Source: Maribacter sp.
Lineage (GTDB): Bacteria; Bacteroidota; Bacteroidia; Flavobacteriales; Flavobacteriaceae
Direction of reading: 5' to 3'
Assembly: GCA_020629415.1 (NCBI GenBank)
Contig: JAHDDL010000016.1
Location: forward strand, 19,592 to 83,591
DNA: 64,000 nt
Below, in pieces: positions 24,496 through 34,132 of the stretch (within the stretch, counting starts at the first letter, position 1; each line of letters begins with the position of its first letter). Under the pieces are notes generated by a model. It was not told the origin of the DNA, did no database searches, and saw nothing but the letters and a program-made list of their open reading frames with translations. The position numbers were made by a program, and so were the translations under genes.

Positions 24496-27348
24496 ATGAA
24501 GACTGACGTGTTTGCTTTGCGCCATATCGGCATTAGGGAAGAAGATTTAAATACCATGTACAACACGGTTGGTGTTGAAAATCTGGAACAACTTATTTTT
24601 GAGACCATACCAGAACATATAAGACTTAAAGAACCCCTAAAATTAGACCCACCAATGAGTGAGCATAAATTTCTTGCTCATACAGAAGCTTTATCCAAAA
24701 AAAATAAAGTTTTTAGAACCTATATTGGATTAGGGTATCATGAAAGCTTAACACCGTCAGTAATAAAAAGGAACATTCTTGAAAACCCAGGATGGTATAC
24801 TGCATATACGCCTTACCAAGCTGAAATAGCCCAGGGTAGATTAGAAGCTTTATTAAATTTTCAAACTATTGTTTCCGACCTAACTGGCATGACTTTGGCC
24901 AACGCTTCTTTACTTGATGAAAGTACGGCAGCCGCAGAAGCCATGACCATGTTATTTGATGTTAGAAGTCGTGAACAAAAAAAGAATTCTATTGCTAAAT
25001 TCTTTGTTTCAGAAGAAATATTACCACAGACGTTGTCACTACTAAAAACACGTTCTATTCCATTAGGAATTGAATTGGTAATAGGAGACCATGAGGAATT
25101 CAATTTCAGCTCTGATTTTTATGGTGCACTTTTACAATATCCCGGTAAACATGGTCAAGTTTACGACTATGCCGCATTTGTAGCTAAAGCAAAAGACAAT
25201 GATATTAAGGTAGCCGTAGCCGCGGATATTATGAGCTTAGTTTTATTGACACCACCTGGCGAATTTGGAGTGGATGTTGTTGTGGGTACAACACAACGTT
25301 TTGGTATTCCACTTGGCTATGGTGGGCCCCATGCTGCATTCTTTGCTACCAAAGAAGAGTTTAAAAGAAACATACCCGGCAGAATTATAGGGGTAACCAA
25401 GGATACCGATGGCAAGCCCGCTTTAAGAATGGCCTTACAGACCAGAGAGCAACATATTAAAAGGGACAAAGCAACTTCTAATATTTGTACCGCACAGGTA
25501 TTGCTTGCCGTAATGGCAGGAATGTACGGTGTATACCATGGTCCTAAGGGATTAAAATACATAGCATCAAAAATTCATGCTACCGCAGTTACTTTGGTAG
25601 ATGCCCTTGAAAATTTAGGTATTTACCAAACAAACTCAGCCTATTTCGATACCATAACGGTAAAAGCAGATGCTAAAAAAGTTCGCCCAATTGCAGAAGC
25701 AAATGAAGTGAATTTCTATTTTGTTGACAATGATACTATTTCTATTGCGGTCAATGAAGCTACTTCATTAAACGACCTAAACCAGATTGTATCCATATTC
25801 GCTGAAGCACTTGATAAAACCTCGTCAGAAATAACAAGTTTATTAAGCGCTACTTCAATTCCAAGTAATGTGCAGCGCACAAGTTCTTTTATGGAAAACA
25901 AGGTATTTAATTCATATCATTCAGAGACTGAATTAATGCGTTACATCAAGAAACTTGAACGTAAAGATCTAGCCTTAAACCACAGTATGATTTCTTTGGG
26001 AAGTTGTACTATGAAATTAAATGCCGCCAGTGAAATGCTTCCACTAAGTTCATCTAACTGGGGCAATATTCACCCATTTGTACCAGTAGAACAAGCTGAA
26101 GGGTACCAAACAATATTAAGAGAACTTGCAAAAGACCTTTCGGTCATTACAGGTTTTGCAGATACTTCATTGCAACCTAACTCTGGTGCACAAGGTGAAT
26201 ATGCAGGGTTGATGGTTATTAGAGCATACCACGAATCTAGAGGAGACTCAGAAAGAAACATATGCTTGATCCCTTCTTCTGCGCATGGTACCAATCCCGC
26301 TTCCGCTGTAATGGCAGGAATGAAAGTTGTTGTAACCAAAACAGATGAAAAAGGAAATATAGATGTTGCAGATCTTGAGGAAAAAGCAAAATTACACTCA
26401 GATAAATTAGCTGCTTTGATGGTAACATACCCATCTACACATGGTGTATTTGAATCATCGATCAAACAGATTACAAAATTAATCCATGACCACGGCGGAC
26501 AAGTCTATATGGATGGCGCAAATATGAACGCACAAGTAGGTTTAACAAACCCTGCAACTATTGGTGCAGACGTTTGTCACCTAAACCTTCACAAGACATT
26601 TGCCATTCCACACGGTGGTGGTGGCCCTGGGGTTGGCCCAATATGTGTTGCACCACAACTAGTACCGTTCTTACCAAGCAACCCGGTAATAAAAACAGGG
26701 GGAACCAATGCTATCACGGGCATATCAGCAGCACCTTGGGGAAGCTCATTGGTCTGCCTAATTTCTTATGGGTATATTAAGATGCTAGGAGAACAAGGTC
26801 TAACCCAATCTACCAAGATTGCAATTTTGAACGCCAATTACATTAAACATAAATTAGAAGGCAAGTTCGATGTTCTTTATACCGGTGAAAAAGGAAGAGC
26901 TGCCCATGAAATGATTCTGGACTGCAGACCATTCAAGAAAAATGGAATTGAAGTTACGGACATTGCAAAACGACTAATGGATTATGGTTTTCACGCACCA
27001 ACAGTTTCTTTTCCCGTAGCAGGGACCGTTATGATAGAACCTACAGAAAGTGAAAATCTTGCAGAATTAGACAGGTTCTGTGAAGCAATGATCTCTATTA
27101 GGGAAGAAATAGATGAATCTAATACAGACGAGCCAAACAATGTTCTAAAAAACGCTCCACATACTTTAGAAATGGCCACTACAGATGATTGGCAATTTCC
27201 ATACTCAAGACAAAAAGCCACTTTTCCGTTGCCGTACATAGCAGAAAACAAATTTTGGCCTTCTGTCCGTAGAGTTGATGATGCATATGGAGACCGTAAT
27301 TTAATTTGTACTTGCGCACCTATTGAAGCGTATATAGAAACAGAATAA
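24496..27348 (+). CDS. gcvP: Glycine dehydrogenase (decarboxylating), P protein
   Basis: 950 residues, the single-chain long form. It decarboxylates glycine with PLP and passes the aminomethyl group to the lipoyl H protein of the glycine cleavage system. The N-terminal half opens RHIGIREEDLNTM; the PLP lysine is K700 in HLNLHKTFAIPHGGGGPGVG, with the preceding QVGLTNPATIGADVCH. Other blocks such as NSGAQGEYAGL and SSAHGTNPASAVMAGM are intact. gcvH and gcvT are not next to it. No glycine riboswitch is visible in the 129-base upstream gap. It ends at its own terminator. Confidence 0.98.
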   Translation: MKTDVFALRHIGIREEDLNTMYNTVGVENLEQLIFETIPEHIRLKEPLKLDPPMSEHKFLAHTEALSKKNKVFRTYIGLGYHESLTPSVIKRNILENPGWYTAYTPYQAEIAQGRLEALLNFQTIVSDLTGMTLANASLLDESTAAAEAMTMLFDVRSREQKKNSIAKFFVSEEILPQTLSLLKTRSIPLGIELVIGDHEEFNFSSDFYGALLQYPGKHGQVYDYAAFVAKAKDNDIKVAVAADIMSLVLLTPPGEFGVDVVVGTTQRFGIPLGYGGPHAAFFATKEEFKRNIPGRIIGVTKDTDGKPALRMALQTREQHIKRDKATSNICTAQVLLAVMAGMYGVYHGPKGLKYIASKIHATAVTLVDALENLGIYQTNSAYFDTITVKADAKKVRPIAEANEVNFYFVDNDTISIAVNEATSLNDLNQIVSIFAEALDKTSSEITSLLSATSIPSNVQRTSSFMENKVFNSYHSETELMRYIKKLERKDLALNHSMISLGSCTMKLNAASEMLPLSSSNWGNIHPFVPVEQAEGYQTILRELAKDLSVITGFADTSLQPNSGAQGEYAGLMVIRAYHESRGDSERNICLIPSSAHGTNPASAVMAGMKVVVTKTDEKGNIDVADLEEKAKLHSDKLAALMVTYPSTHGVFESSIKQITKLIHDHGGQVYMDGANMNAQVGLTNPATIGADVCHLNLHKTFAIPHGGGGPGVGPICVAPQLVPFLPSNPVIKTGGTNAITGISAAPWGSSLVCLISYGYIKMLGEQGLTQSTKIAILNANYIKHKLEGKFDVLYTGEKGRAAHEMILDCRPFKKNGIEVTDIAKRLMDYGFHAPTVSFPVAGTVMIEPTESENLAELDRFCEAMISIREEIDESNTDEPNNVLKNAPHTLEMATTDDWQFPYSRQKATFPLPYIAENKFWPSVRRVDDAYGDRNLICTCAPIEAYIETE

Positions 27349-27368
27349 TGGCACAAACCCCATATATC

Positions 27369-27401
27369 AAAGCCTTTTCGACATTTCGAAAAGGCTTTTT
27401 T
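27369..27401 (+). terminator. Intrinsic terminator of gcvP
   Basis: AAAGCCTTTTCGA (27369-27381), loop CATT, then TCGAAAAGGCTTT (27386-27398) running into a T tract to 27401, 21 bases after the gcvP stop. Confidence 0.88.
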
Positions 27402-27509
27402 CATTTCTCCCTTTAAAATAAAATAGCTTGACCATCGTAAAATTTATTATGCATGCATAGAATATTTTTACAATTTGATTAAATTTCGGTTACAATTCAA
27501 AATTTAAAA

Positions 27510-28568
27510 ATGAGCATTTCAATTACAGGAACAGGAAGTTATATTCCTGATTTAAAAATTTCTAACAAAGATTTTAATAAGCATAATTTTTTAAATTTAG
27601 ACGGCACTTCTTTCAAACATAATAATGAGGTTATAATTGAGAAATTTAAGGCCATTACAGGTATTGAGGAAAGGAGATATGCCCCCAAAGAACATACGAC
27701 TTCTAATTTGGCTTTTTTTGCCGCAGAGAAGGCTATCAAAAATGCTAATGTAGATAAAGAAACTATAGACTATATTATTGTAGCCCATAATTTTGGAGAC
27801 CTAAAAGATGGCTATATACAAGGAGACACTTTACCAAGCCTGGCTACCAGGGTAAAACACCAATTACAGATAAAGAATCCTAAATGTGTTGCTTATGATT
27901 TAATTTTTGGCTGCCCAGGTTGGTTAGAAGGCATGATCCAGGCCAACGCGTTTATAAAAAGTGGCATAGCTAAAAAATGTTTGGTAATAGGCGCCGAAAC
28001 CTTATCAAGAATCGTAGATGATTTTGACCGTGATTCTATGATCTATTCAGATGGCGCAGGCGCGGCAATTGTAGAAGAATCAAGTGACGGAGGCGAAATT
28101 ATAGCACACGAGTCTGCTACGTTTGCGAACGACGAAGCAAACTTTCTGTTTTTTGGTGAATCCTATAACAAAGAGGACGACAAAAAAGCGTATTACATAA
28201 AAATGTTCGGTAGAAAAATATATGAATTTGCCGTTACCAATGTACCGCCCGCTATGGCTTCATGCCTAGATAAAAGTGGCGTTAAAATTGATGAAGTAAA
28301 GAAAATATTTATTCACCAAGCAAATGAAAAGATGGATGAGGCGATAGTAAAACGCTTCTACAAAATATATGGTAAAGAAATGCCCAAAGGCGTTATGCCA
28401 ATGAGTATATCCAAGTTGGGCAACAGCTCTGTTGCAACCATACCTACATTATTTGACCTAGTGAAGGAAGGTAAATTGGAAAATCAGGAAGTTAAAAAGG
28501 GAGATGTTGTTATCTTTGCTAGTGTTGGCGCCGGAATGAACGTCAATGCAATGGTATACAGAATCTAA
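27510..28568 (+). CDS. 3-oxoacyl-ACP synthase III-like (FabH-type) enzyme
   Basis: 352 residues, longer than typical FabH (about 320). The thiolase-fold catalytic triad is intact: Cys 135 in FGCPGWLEGM, His 269 in FIHQANEKMDEA, Asn 305 in KLGNSSVATIP. The nucleotide loop near the end is FASVGAGMNVNAMVYRI. KAS III enzymes condense an acyl-CoA starter with malonyl-ACP or join two acyl units. Extra residues at 20-40 and 95-115 suggest a specialised member rather than the housekeeping FabH. It is first in a tight three-gene operon with methyltransferase-like and glycosyltransferase genes, which points to a lipid or small-molecule product. Product unknown. Confidence 0.88.
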   Translation: MSISITGTGSYIPDLKISNKDFNKHNFLNLDGTSFKHNNEVIIEKFKAITGIEERRYAPKEHTTSNLAFFAAEKAIKNANVDKETIDYIIVAHNFGDLKDGYIQGDTLPSLATRVKHQLQIKNPKCVAYDLIFGCPGWLEGMIQANAFIKSGIAKKCLVIGAETLSRIVDDFDRDSMIYSDGAGAAIVEESSDGGEIIAHESATFANDEANFLFFGESYNKEDDKKAYYIKMFGRKIYEFAVTNVPPAMASCLDKSGVKIDEVKKIFIHQANEKMDEAIVKRFYKIYGKEMPKGVMPMSISKLGNSSVATIPTLFDLVKEGKLENQEVKKGDVVIFASVGAGMNVNAMVYRI

Positions 28569-28570
28569 AC

Positions 28571-29092
28571 ATGTACGAGAACACTTTTCCGAGCAAACGC
28601 TATAAGAATACATTACAATTTTTACGTAAACATATAAACACTAATGAGTCTATTTTAGATTTAGGAGTGGAAAATCCGTTTACAAAAATAATGCGGCAAG
28701 ATGGTTACCAAGTAACCAATACCAACGGAGAAGATTTGGATTTTGATTTTAGTGCCGTAACAAATACGGACGCAGAAGTAATAACGGCATTTGAAATATT
28801 TGAACATCTATTAGCTCCGCTTCACCTTTTATCCAACACAAAATCTAAAAAGCTTGTAGCAAGTATTCCATTGAAACTTTGGTTTTCGCCTGCTTACAGA
28901 AGCAAAACCGATAAGTGGGATAGGCACTATCATGAATTTGAAGATTGGCAATTTAATTGGCTTCTGGAGAAAGCTGGTTGGGAGATACAAGATTCAATGA
29001 AATGGACGAATCCCGTAAAGCAAATTGGCTTTAGACCAATTTTAAGATTATTTACCCCTAGATATTATATTGTTTACGCGACCAGAAAATAA
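28571..29092 (+). CDS. Class I methyltransferase-like protein
   Basis: 173 residues, starting 2 bases after the KAS III-like stop. The first motif reads SILDLGVENPFTKIMRQDGY, a weak version of the SAM-binding glycine loop (LDLG then no GxG). A later acidic strand and FEIFEHLLAPLHLLSNTKSK fit the Methyltransf_11/23 pattern, with KLVASIPLKLW as the next strand. The SAM loop is atypical, so activity is uncertain. The gene order ties its role to the neighbouring condensing enzyme and glycosyltransferase. Confidence 0.7.
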   Translation: MYENTFPSKRYKNTLQFLRKHINTNESILDLGVENPFTKIMRQDGYQVTNTNGEDLDFDFSAVTNTDAEVITAFEIFEHLLAPLHLLSNTKSKKLVASIPLKLWFSPAYRSKTDKWDRHYHEFEDWQFNWLLEKAGWEIQDSMKWTNPVKQIGFRPILRLFTPRYYIVYATRK

Positions 29093-29107
29093 GAGACTAT
29101 ATTCAAA

Positions 29108-29962
29108 ATGGATTACTACATAGTTATTCCTATACACAACGAAGAGGCTTTTTTAAAAAGTACTTTAGACTCTATTTTACAACAGACATTAGCCCCTAAA
29201 AAAGTTGTTCTAGTTAATGATAATTCTACAGACGACACTGAAAACATCATAAACTACTACTGTACAACAAACAGTCTGTTTCAAAAGCTGAACACAACTT
29301 CGTCTACACAACACATGCCGGGTAGCAAAGTCATTAATGCGTTTAATAAGGGATTAGAGTTATTAGATGAGCATTATGATGTTATCGTAAAACTAGATGC
29401 AGATGTTATTTTACCTTCTAATTATTTTAAAGTAATATGTTCGCATTATCAACAAAATAAGAATTTAGGTATTTGTGGCGGATTCATTTATGAGCAAAAT
29501 AATGCTGGAGAATGGATATTGAACCACCCAATGGATAAAGACCATGTACGAGGAGCCATTAAAGCCTATTCTAAAGCTTGTTTTAAAGCCATAGGAGGAT
29601 TGAAGAACGCAATGGGATGGGATACTGTAGATGAGCTCTTAGCAAGGTTTCATGGCTTTTCTACATATACCGAAGAAAACCTTCATGTAAAGCATTTAAG
29701 ACCTACTGGAAAAGGATATAACGCAAGAGCAAAAAAACTACAAGGAAAGGCAATGTATACTATGCGATATGGATTTGCAATTACATGTATAGCTTCCTTA
29801 AAAATGGCGATGAAAAATAAATCCATAAAGTCTTTTTGGAACAATATGCTTGGTTATACACAGGCCGTATTGAACGGCAAAGCATATTTAGTTACTAAAG
29901 AAGAGGGTAAATTTATAAGAAACCTACGATGGACGAATATTAAGAGAAAAATAATAGCATAA
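29108..29962 (+). CDS. Family 2 glycosyltransferase
   Basis: 284 residues of GT-A fold. The N-terminus YYIVIPIHNEEAFLKSTLDS and VLVNDNSTDDTENI form the nucleotide-sugar site; the DxD motif is in VIVKLDADVILPSNYF; GWDTVDELLARFHGF holds the acceptor-side acidic residues. No clear membrane helix is present. It is third in the operon, 15 bases after the methyltransferase-like gene and just before a strong terminator. GT2 enzymes transfer sugars from nucleotide-sugars to lipids, polysaccharides or proteins; the acceptor could be the product of the KAS III-like enzyme, but this is inference. Confidence 0.9.
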   Translation: MDYYIVIPIHNEEAFLKSTLDSILQQTLAPKKVVLVNDNSTDDTENIINYYCTTNSLFQKLNTTSSTQHMPGSKVINAFNKGLELLDEHYDVIVKLDADVILPSNYFKVICSHYQQNKNLGICGGFIYEQNNAGEWILNHPMDKDHVRGAIKAYSKACFKAIGGLKNAMGWDTVDELLARFHGFSTYTEENLHVKHLRPTGKGYNARAKKLQGKAMYTMRYGFAITCIASLKMAMKNKSIKSFWNNMLGYTQAVLNGKAYLVTKEEGKFIRNLRWTNIKRKIIA

Positions 29963-29993
29963 AAAAAAGCCATCTGATAGATGGCTTTTTTTT
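29961..29993. terminator. Bidirectional intrinsic terminator
   Basis: A8, GCCATCT, loop GAT, AGATGGC, T8. It ends the KAS III/methyltransferase/GT2 operon and, from the other side, the ompH-containing operon. Confidence 0.9.
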
Positions 29994-30010
29994 ATAATAT
30001 GAGGCATCTA

Positions 30011-30520
30011 TTAGAAACCTAATTGTTTTTTAACATCTGCCAAAAGGTCTTTTCCTTTCGCAACGATCAAACCGCCACCAGCTTGCGCATCGATAACGTA
30101 ATCAAATCCTTGTGCTGCTGCAACTTGTTCTATTGCCGCCTTAGCTTTTTCAGAAATTGGAGCGAACAACTCAGCTTGTTTCTTTTGAAATTCTTGTTGT
30201 GCTCTTTGCTGGGCCTCACCAATATTCTTCTCGTAACCTTGTAACTCTATCGATCTTTTTTCGTTTTCTTCCTTAGATTTCGTAGCAGCTTCATTTGAGT
30301 ATTGTGTATACTTATTACGCAATTCCGTCATTGAACCTTCGATATCCGCATTGTACGTTTCTTGTAACTTTTTAAGCTCTGCTTCTGCAGCTTTCATCTC
30401 TGGCATTGCAGATAATAATTGAGTAACATCTATATGAGCTACTTTACTTTGGGCATTTACAAAACTTGTCGTTGCTACGAACAACAATAAGGCTACCACA
30501 ATTTGTTTTACTTGTTTCAT
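30011..30520 (-). CDS. OmpH/Skp family periplasmic chaperone, short paralogue
   Basis: 169 residues. Signal peptide VALLLFVATTSFVNAQ, then KVAHIDVTQLLSAMPEMKAA, the standard Skp/OmpH opening strand. A long coiled coil (about residues 40-115) is followed by the ISEKAKAAIEQVAAAQGFDYVID block that closes the body of the jellyfish-shaped trimer. Skp proteins hold unfolded outer-membrane proteins and deliver them to BamA, encoded two genes upstream in the same operon. It lies 52 bases after a longer ompH paralogue. Confidence 0.93.
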   Translation of the reverse strand: MKQVKQIVVALLLFVATTSFVNAQSKVAHIDVTQLLSAMPEMKAAEAELKKLQETYNADIEGSMTELRNKYTQYSNEAATKSKEENEKRSIELQGYEKNIGEAQQRAQQEFQKKQAELFAPISEKAKAAIEQVAAAQGFDYVIDAQAGGGLIVAKGKDLLADVKKQLGF

Positions 30521-30572
30521 GAGTGTAATTTTAATTCAATTTTAAGTGTTAATTTACGGTCTATAGACCTAT

Positions 30573-31427
30573 TTAAATAGTACCGTTATCATCTTTTTCG
30601 GTATCGCTATTTTCTTCTTTTTTATTTTCGCTTCTGTCTTTTAACTTTTCCTGTCTCTTGGCTTCTCTTTCCTCCAATAACTTTTTTCTTCTTTCTTCGT
30701 AAGCCTTCTTTCTTTCCTCGCGCAACTTTAGTTGCTCCGCTTTGGCATCAGCTGCACTTTTCTCCCTTGTCTCAGCAGCTTGTGCCGCTTTATCCAAACG
30801 CTCTTGTAAAGCCTCACTTACCACTTCTTCTTCCTCTTCACCTTCAAAATCATCTAATCTACTACGATCATCCGACTTTTTGGTGGGTTTACTAATTTTT
30901 CTTGTTCTAGCAATACCTCTTAGCACCAAATCACTAATATCGTGTCTTTTTTCGGAATACAACATTACAACATCCGCAGATTTATCAAAAATAAAATCAT
31001 ACTTTTTATTCGTGCCAATTTTCTGAACCTCATTGAACACTTGATCTTGTATAGGCTGTATCAACCTTCTTTTTTGCAACACTAAATCTCCTTGTGGTCC
31101 AAAACGATCTTGTTGGTATTCGATCATCTCACGTTCCAAAATTTGAATCTCCTCTTCGCGCTCCGCTATAAGTTCTGGAGTTAACAGTACTTTCTCTGCC
31201 ATCAAATCTTTCTTCATCTGCTCTACCACACTTTGCTTCTGCTCCACTTCAATCTTCCAACGTTGTACTTTAGTTTCTAATTGCTGCGTAGCTTCTCTAT
31301 ACTCATCTACATTCTGTAATATGTACTCCATATCTACATATGCCATTCTTACCCCTCTTTGGGCAAAACCCTGAACAGTCATGAAGATGACCGAAACTAT
31401 AAATAGAACTCTTGTTTTTGTACTCAT
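30573..31427 (-). CDS. OmpH/Skp family protein with long charged tail
   Basis: 284 residues, over 100 longer than its neighbour. Signal peptide, then MAYVDMEYILQNVDEYREA, a coiled coil of about 100 residues and the IGTNKKYDFIFDKSADVVML closing block: a complete Skp-like module. After that, residues about 195-284 form a tail with an acidic cluster (FEGEEEEEVV) and then a very basic and acidic single-helix region (LREERKKAYEERRKKLLEE). The tail is not part of canonical Skp. The gene follows bamA and precedes the short ompH, so a chaperone role at the outer membrane is likely. Confidence 0.9.
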   Translation of the reverse strand: MSTKTRVLFIVSVIFMTVQGFAQRGVRMAYVDMEYILQNVDEYREATQQLETKVQRWKIEVEQKQSVVEQMKKDLMAEKVLLTPELIAEREEEIQILEREMIEYQQDRFGPQGDLVLQKRRLIQPIQDQVFNEVQKIGTNKKYDFIFDKSADVVMLYSEKRHDISDLVLRGIARTRKISKPTKKSDDRSRLDDFEGEEEEEVVSEALQERLDKAAQAAETREKSAADAKAEQLKLREERKKAYEERRKKLLEEREAKRQEKLKDRSENKKEENSDTEKDDNGTI

Positions 31428-31463
31428 TGTTAATGTCGTTTAATCCTATAGAAAATATCGTGC

Positions 31464-31471
31464 CAAAATTA
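31464..31471 (-). promoter_or_regulatory. Candidate internal -7 element before the ompH genes
   Basis: Minus-strand TAATTTTG fits TAnnTTTG and lies 37 bases before the long ompH start, in the 103-base gap after bamA. It could allow the two ompH genes to be made apart from bamA. No -33 TTG is seen at the standard distance. Confidence 0.3.
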
Positions 31472-31530
31472 CTAAATCTATCATAATTAAAGGATTAGCA
31501 TAAAGCACGAGTATAATAATTCAATGAAAA

Positions 31531-34128
31531 TTAAAACTGTTGACCAATAATGAAGTGAGTTTGCCATCCGCTAGGTCCTTGTCCTATAGACTGTGGTCTA
31601 AGATCCTCATCGAACCCATAACCAAAATCAATACCCAACAAACCAAATGCCGGCATAAAGATTCGCAGCCCCACACCGGCCGATCGTTTTAATTCAAACG
31701 GATTAAAGTTCTGAAAATTGTTGAAAGAATTACCACCTTCTAAAAATGCAAGACCGTAGATAGATGCAGAAGGCTTTAATGTTAATGGATATCTTAGCTC
31801 TAAAGAGAATTTATTATAAATTAATGCACCATCTACAGAACCATCATCGGAGTAAGGAGTAATAGCTTGGTTTTCATAACCTCTTAGCTGAACAACGTCC
31901 CTACCATCTAATGTGAAGTTACCTAAACCATCACCACCTACATAGAACCTTTCAAAAGGAACATCACCAACAGCACTATTATAGTTCCCTAAAAAGCCAA
32001 ATTCGGCGTTACTACGTAATACTAGTTTATCAACAAGAGTAGTATACCAATCACCTTTGAACTTTACTTTATAATACTCTAACCATCTAAAACGTTCTTG
32101 ATCAATTTCTTCAAGCTGTGACTGTTCCACACTAGTTCTATTGGCCGTTGCAATATCCTCAATTTCATTTGCCTGGTTTTGCAATGACCTATAATCCTTA
32201 TCACTGAACAATGACCATGGCGGAGTAAACTTAGCACTAATTTCAAAGTTAGATCCACCTCTTGGGAATATACGACCACCTTGTGTAGCATTCCTAGAAA
32301 TACCAAAAGTATACGCCAATGAATTTGCCCTACCGTCACCAAAGTTAAAAAGACCTATATTATAATTTCTGAAATCATACAATTGGTAACTGAGGGAGTG
32401 AGAAATGGTAAAGAAATCATCTGGCCATTGTACACGTTTTGCCAGACCCGCAGTTATACCTGTAATAGAAAACTGTTGATCTTTTCTTACATCAATATCA
32501 CCGCTATTATCAAAAGAAGCTGCAAACTGTTGCGTTCTGGACATACTTAAATTAAAACGTACCGGCTTTTTACCTCCTAACCATGGCTCTGCAAAATTTA
32601 AGCTATAAACCCGGTAAGTTTGACTGGCCTGCAAACGTAATGCAAAGGTTTGACCGTCTCCCATTGGCACGGGCTTATATTTTTCACCCTTAAACAAGTT
32701 CTGAATAGAGAAGTTACTAAATGACAACCCTAATGTACCAATGAAGCCACCGCCACCATAACCACCTTGCAACTCTATTTGACTAGAACCAGACTCAACT
32801 AAATTCCATGCCAAATCCACAGTTCCTTCATTTGGGTTTGCGTTCAATACATCTGGAGTTATTTGTTCCGCATCAAAAAAGCCAAGTTGACCTAATTCAC
32901 GAATGGTTCTGATAATATCGGCCTTGTTATACTTTTGACCAGGTCTAGTACGTAGCTCACGATAGATTACGTGATCATTCGTTTTATCGTTACCGGAAAC
33001 GGTAACATGATCCAAGAAAGTCTCTTTACCTTCTATAATCCTAATTTCAAAATCAATAGTGTCATTTGCAGCTGATATCTCAACAGGGTTAATGGTAGAA
33101 AACAAGTATCCATTATTTTGATATAAACTGGTAACATCACTTGGATCAGGCTTAGAATTGTCCGCTATTCTTTCACGTAACAAAACACCGTTGTAGGTAT
33201 CACCCTTTTTAATACCTAAGACTTGATTTAATTGACGATCGGTATACACCGTATTACCAACAAAATCAATATTACCAAAGTAATACTTATCTCCCTCTTC
33301 AACTTTTATCTTTAAATCAATATTATTTTCATCGACCTTTATAATAGAGTCTGATAATACACGTGCATCACGGTATCCATTTTCAGCAAACTTATCTATT
33401 AACAGACCTAGGTCCTCCTCGTAATCCTCTTCAATATATTTTGACTTTTTCCAGAAACGACCTAATTTCTTCTTTTTAGTGTTCTTTAAGGCTTTACGTA
33501 ACTTTTTGTCTGACAACTGTTCGTTACCTTCAAATATGATATCTCTAATTTTTACTTTATCACCTTTATTAACATTTACAACCATGTTACGGGTGTTAGT
33601 ATCAAGCGTATCTTTAGAAGTGGCAATAGTAACATCGGCATTTAGATAGCCTTGTTTTTTATACTTATTGGCAATATAATTTTTAGAATTTGAGATTAAA
33701 CTTTCGGTAATTTTCTTTCCTTTTTTAAGATCTGTATCCTTAATTAAACCTTCAACTTTCCCTTTTTTAACTCCGTAAAACTTAACATTGGATAAGGTTG
33801 GACGCTCAATTATGTTCAATTCCAGAAAGACCGTGTTCTCTTCTATGTTGGTTATAAAGATATCTATCTCGCTAAAAAGCTCTAGACCCCATAATTTTTT
33901 AATGACTTCACTAATCTGCTCCCCGGGTAATGTTATAGGCTGACCAACCCTTAGACCGGTATACGTTTTTACGGTTTGCTCATTATAACTTTGCAGTCCC
34001 GTAACATCTAAACCTCCTAAAATATAACTTTTACCATCCTCATAGGAAGGATCCTGTGCGGCGGCAATAAAAGTGATCAAAAATAAAAGGGTAGTTAAAA
34101 AGTGGTTCAATGATATGAACCTGGCCAT
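31531..34128 (-). CDS. bamA: Outer membrane protein assembly factor BamA
   Basis: About 865 residues from the ATG at 34128, which leaves 4 bases after the uppS stop and gives a clean signal peptide (LTTLLFLITFIAAAQ). An in-frame ATG at 34161 would overlap uppS. Five POTRA domains fill roughly the first half, with typical strands such as VKFYGVKKGKVEGLI and IRDIIFEGNEQLSDKKLRKAL. The C-terminal 16-strand barrel includes the lid-loop motif QLRGYENQ near the end and finishes in IIGQQF with C-terminal phenylalanine. BamA inserts beta-barrel proteins into the outer membrane. Same operon as its likely client-delivery chaperones (ompH genes). Confidence 0.96.
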   Translation of the reverse strand: MARFISLNHFLTTLLFLITFIAAAQDPSYEDGKSYILGGLDVTGLQSYNEQTVKTYTGLRVGQPITLPGEQISEVIKKLWGLELFSEIDIFITNIEENTVFLELNIIERPTLSNVKFYGVKKGKVEGLIKDTDLKKGKKITESLISNSKNYIANKYKKQGYLNADVTIATSKDTLDTNTRNMVVNVNKGDKVKIRDIIFEGNEQLSDKKLRKALKNTKKKKLGRFWKKSKYIEEDYEEDLGLLIDKFAENGYRDARVLSDSIIKVDENNIDLKIKVEEGDKYYFGNIDFVGNTVYTDRQLNQVLGIKKGDTYNGVLLRERIADNSKPDPSDVTSLYQNNGYLFSTINPVEISAANDTIDFEIRIIEGKETFLDHVTVSGNDKTNDHVIYRELRTRPGQKYNKADIIRTIRELGQLGFFDAEQITPDVLNANPNEGTVDLAWNLVESGSSQIELQGGYGGGGFIGTLGLSFSNFSIQNLFKGEKYKPVPMGDGQTFALRLQASQTYRVYSLNFAEPWLGGKKPVRFNLSMSRTQQFAASFDNSGDIDVRKDQQFSITGITAGLAKRVQWPDDFFTISHSLSYQLYDFRNYNIGLFNFGDGRANSLAYTFGISRNATQGGRIFPRGGSNFEISAKFTPPWSLFSDKDYRSLQNQANEIEDIATANRTSVEQSQLEEIDQERFRWLEYYKVKFKGDWYTTLVDKLVLRSNAEFGFLGNYNSAVGDVPFERFYVGGDGLGNFTLDGRDVVQLRGYENQAITPYSDDGSVDGALIYNKFSLELRYPLTLKPSASIYGLAFLEGGNSFNNFQNFNPFELKRSAGVGLRIFMPAFGLLGIDFGYGFDEDLRPQSIGQGPSGWQTHFIIGQQF

Positions 34129-34132
34129 ATCT

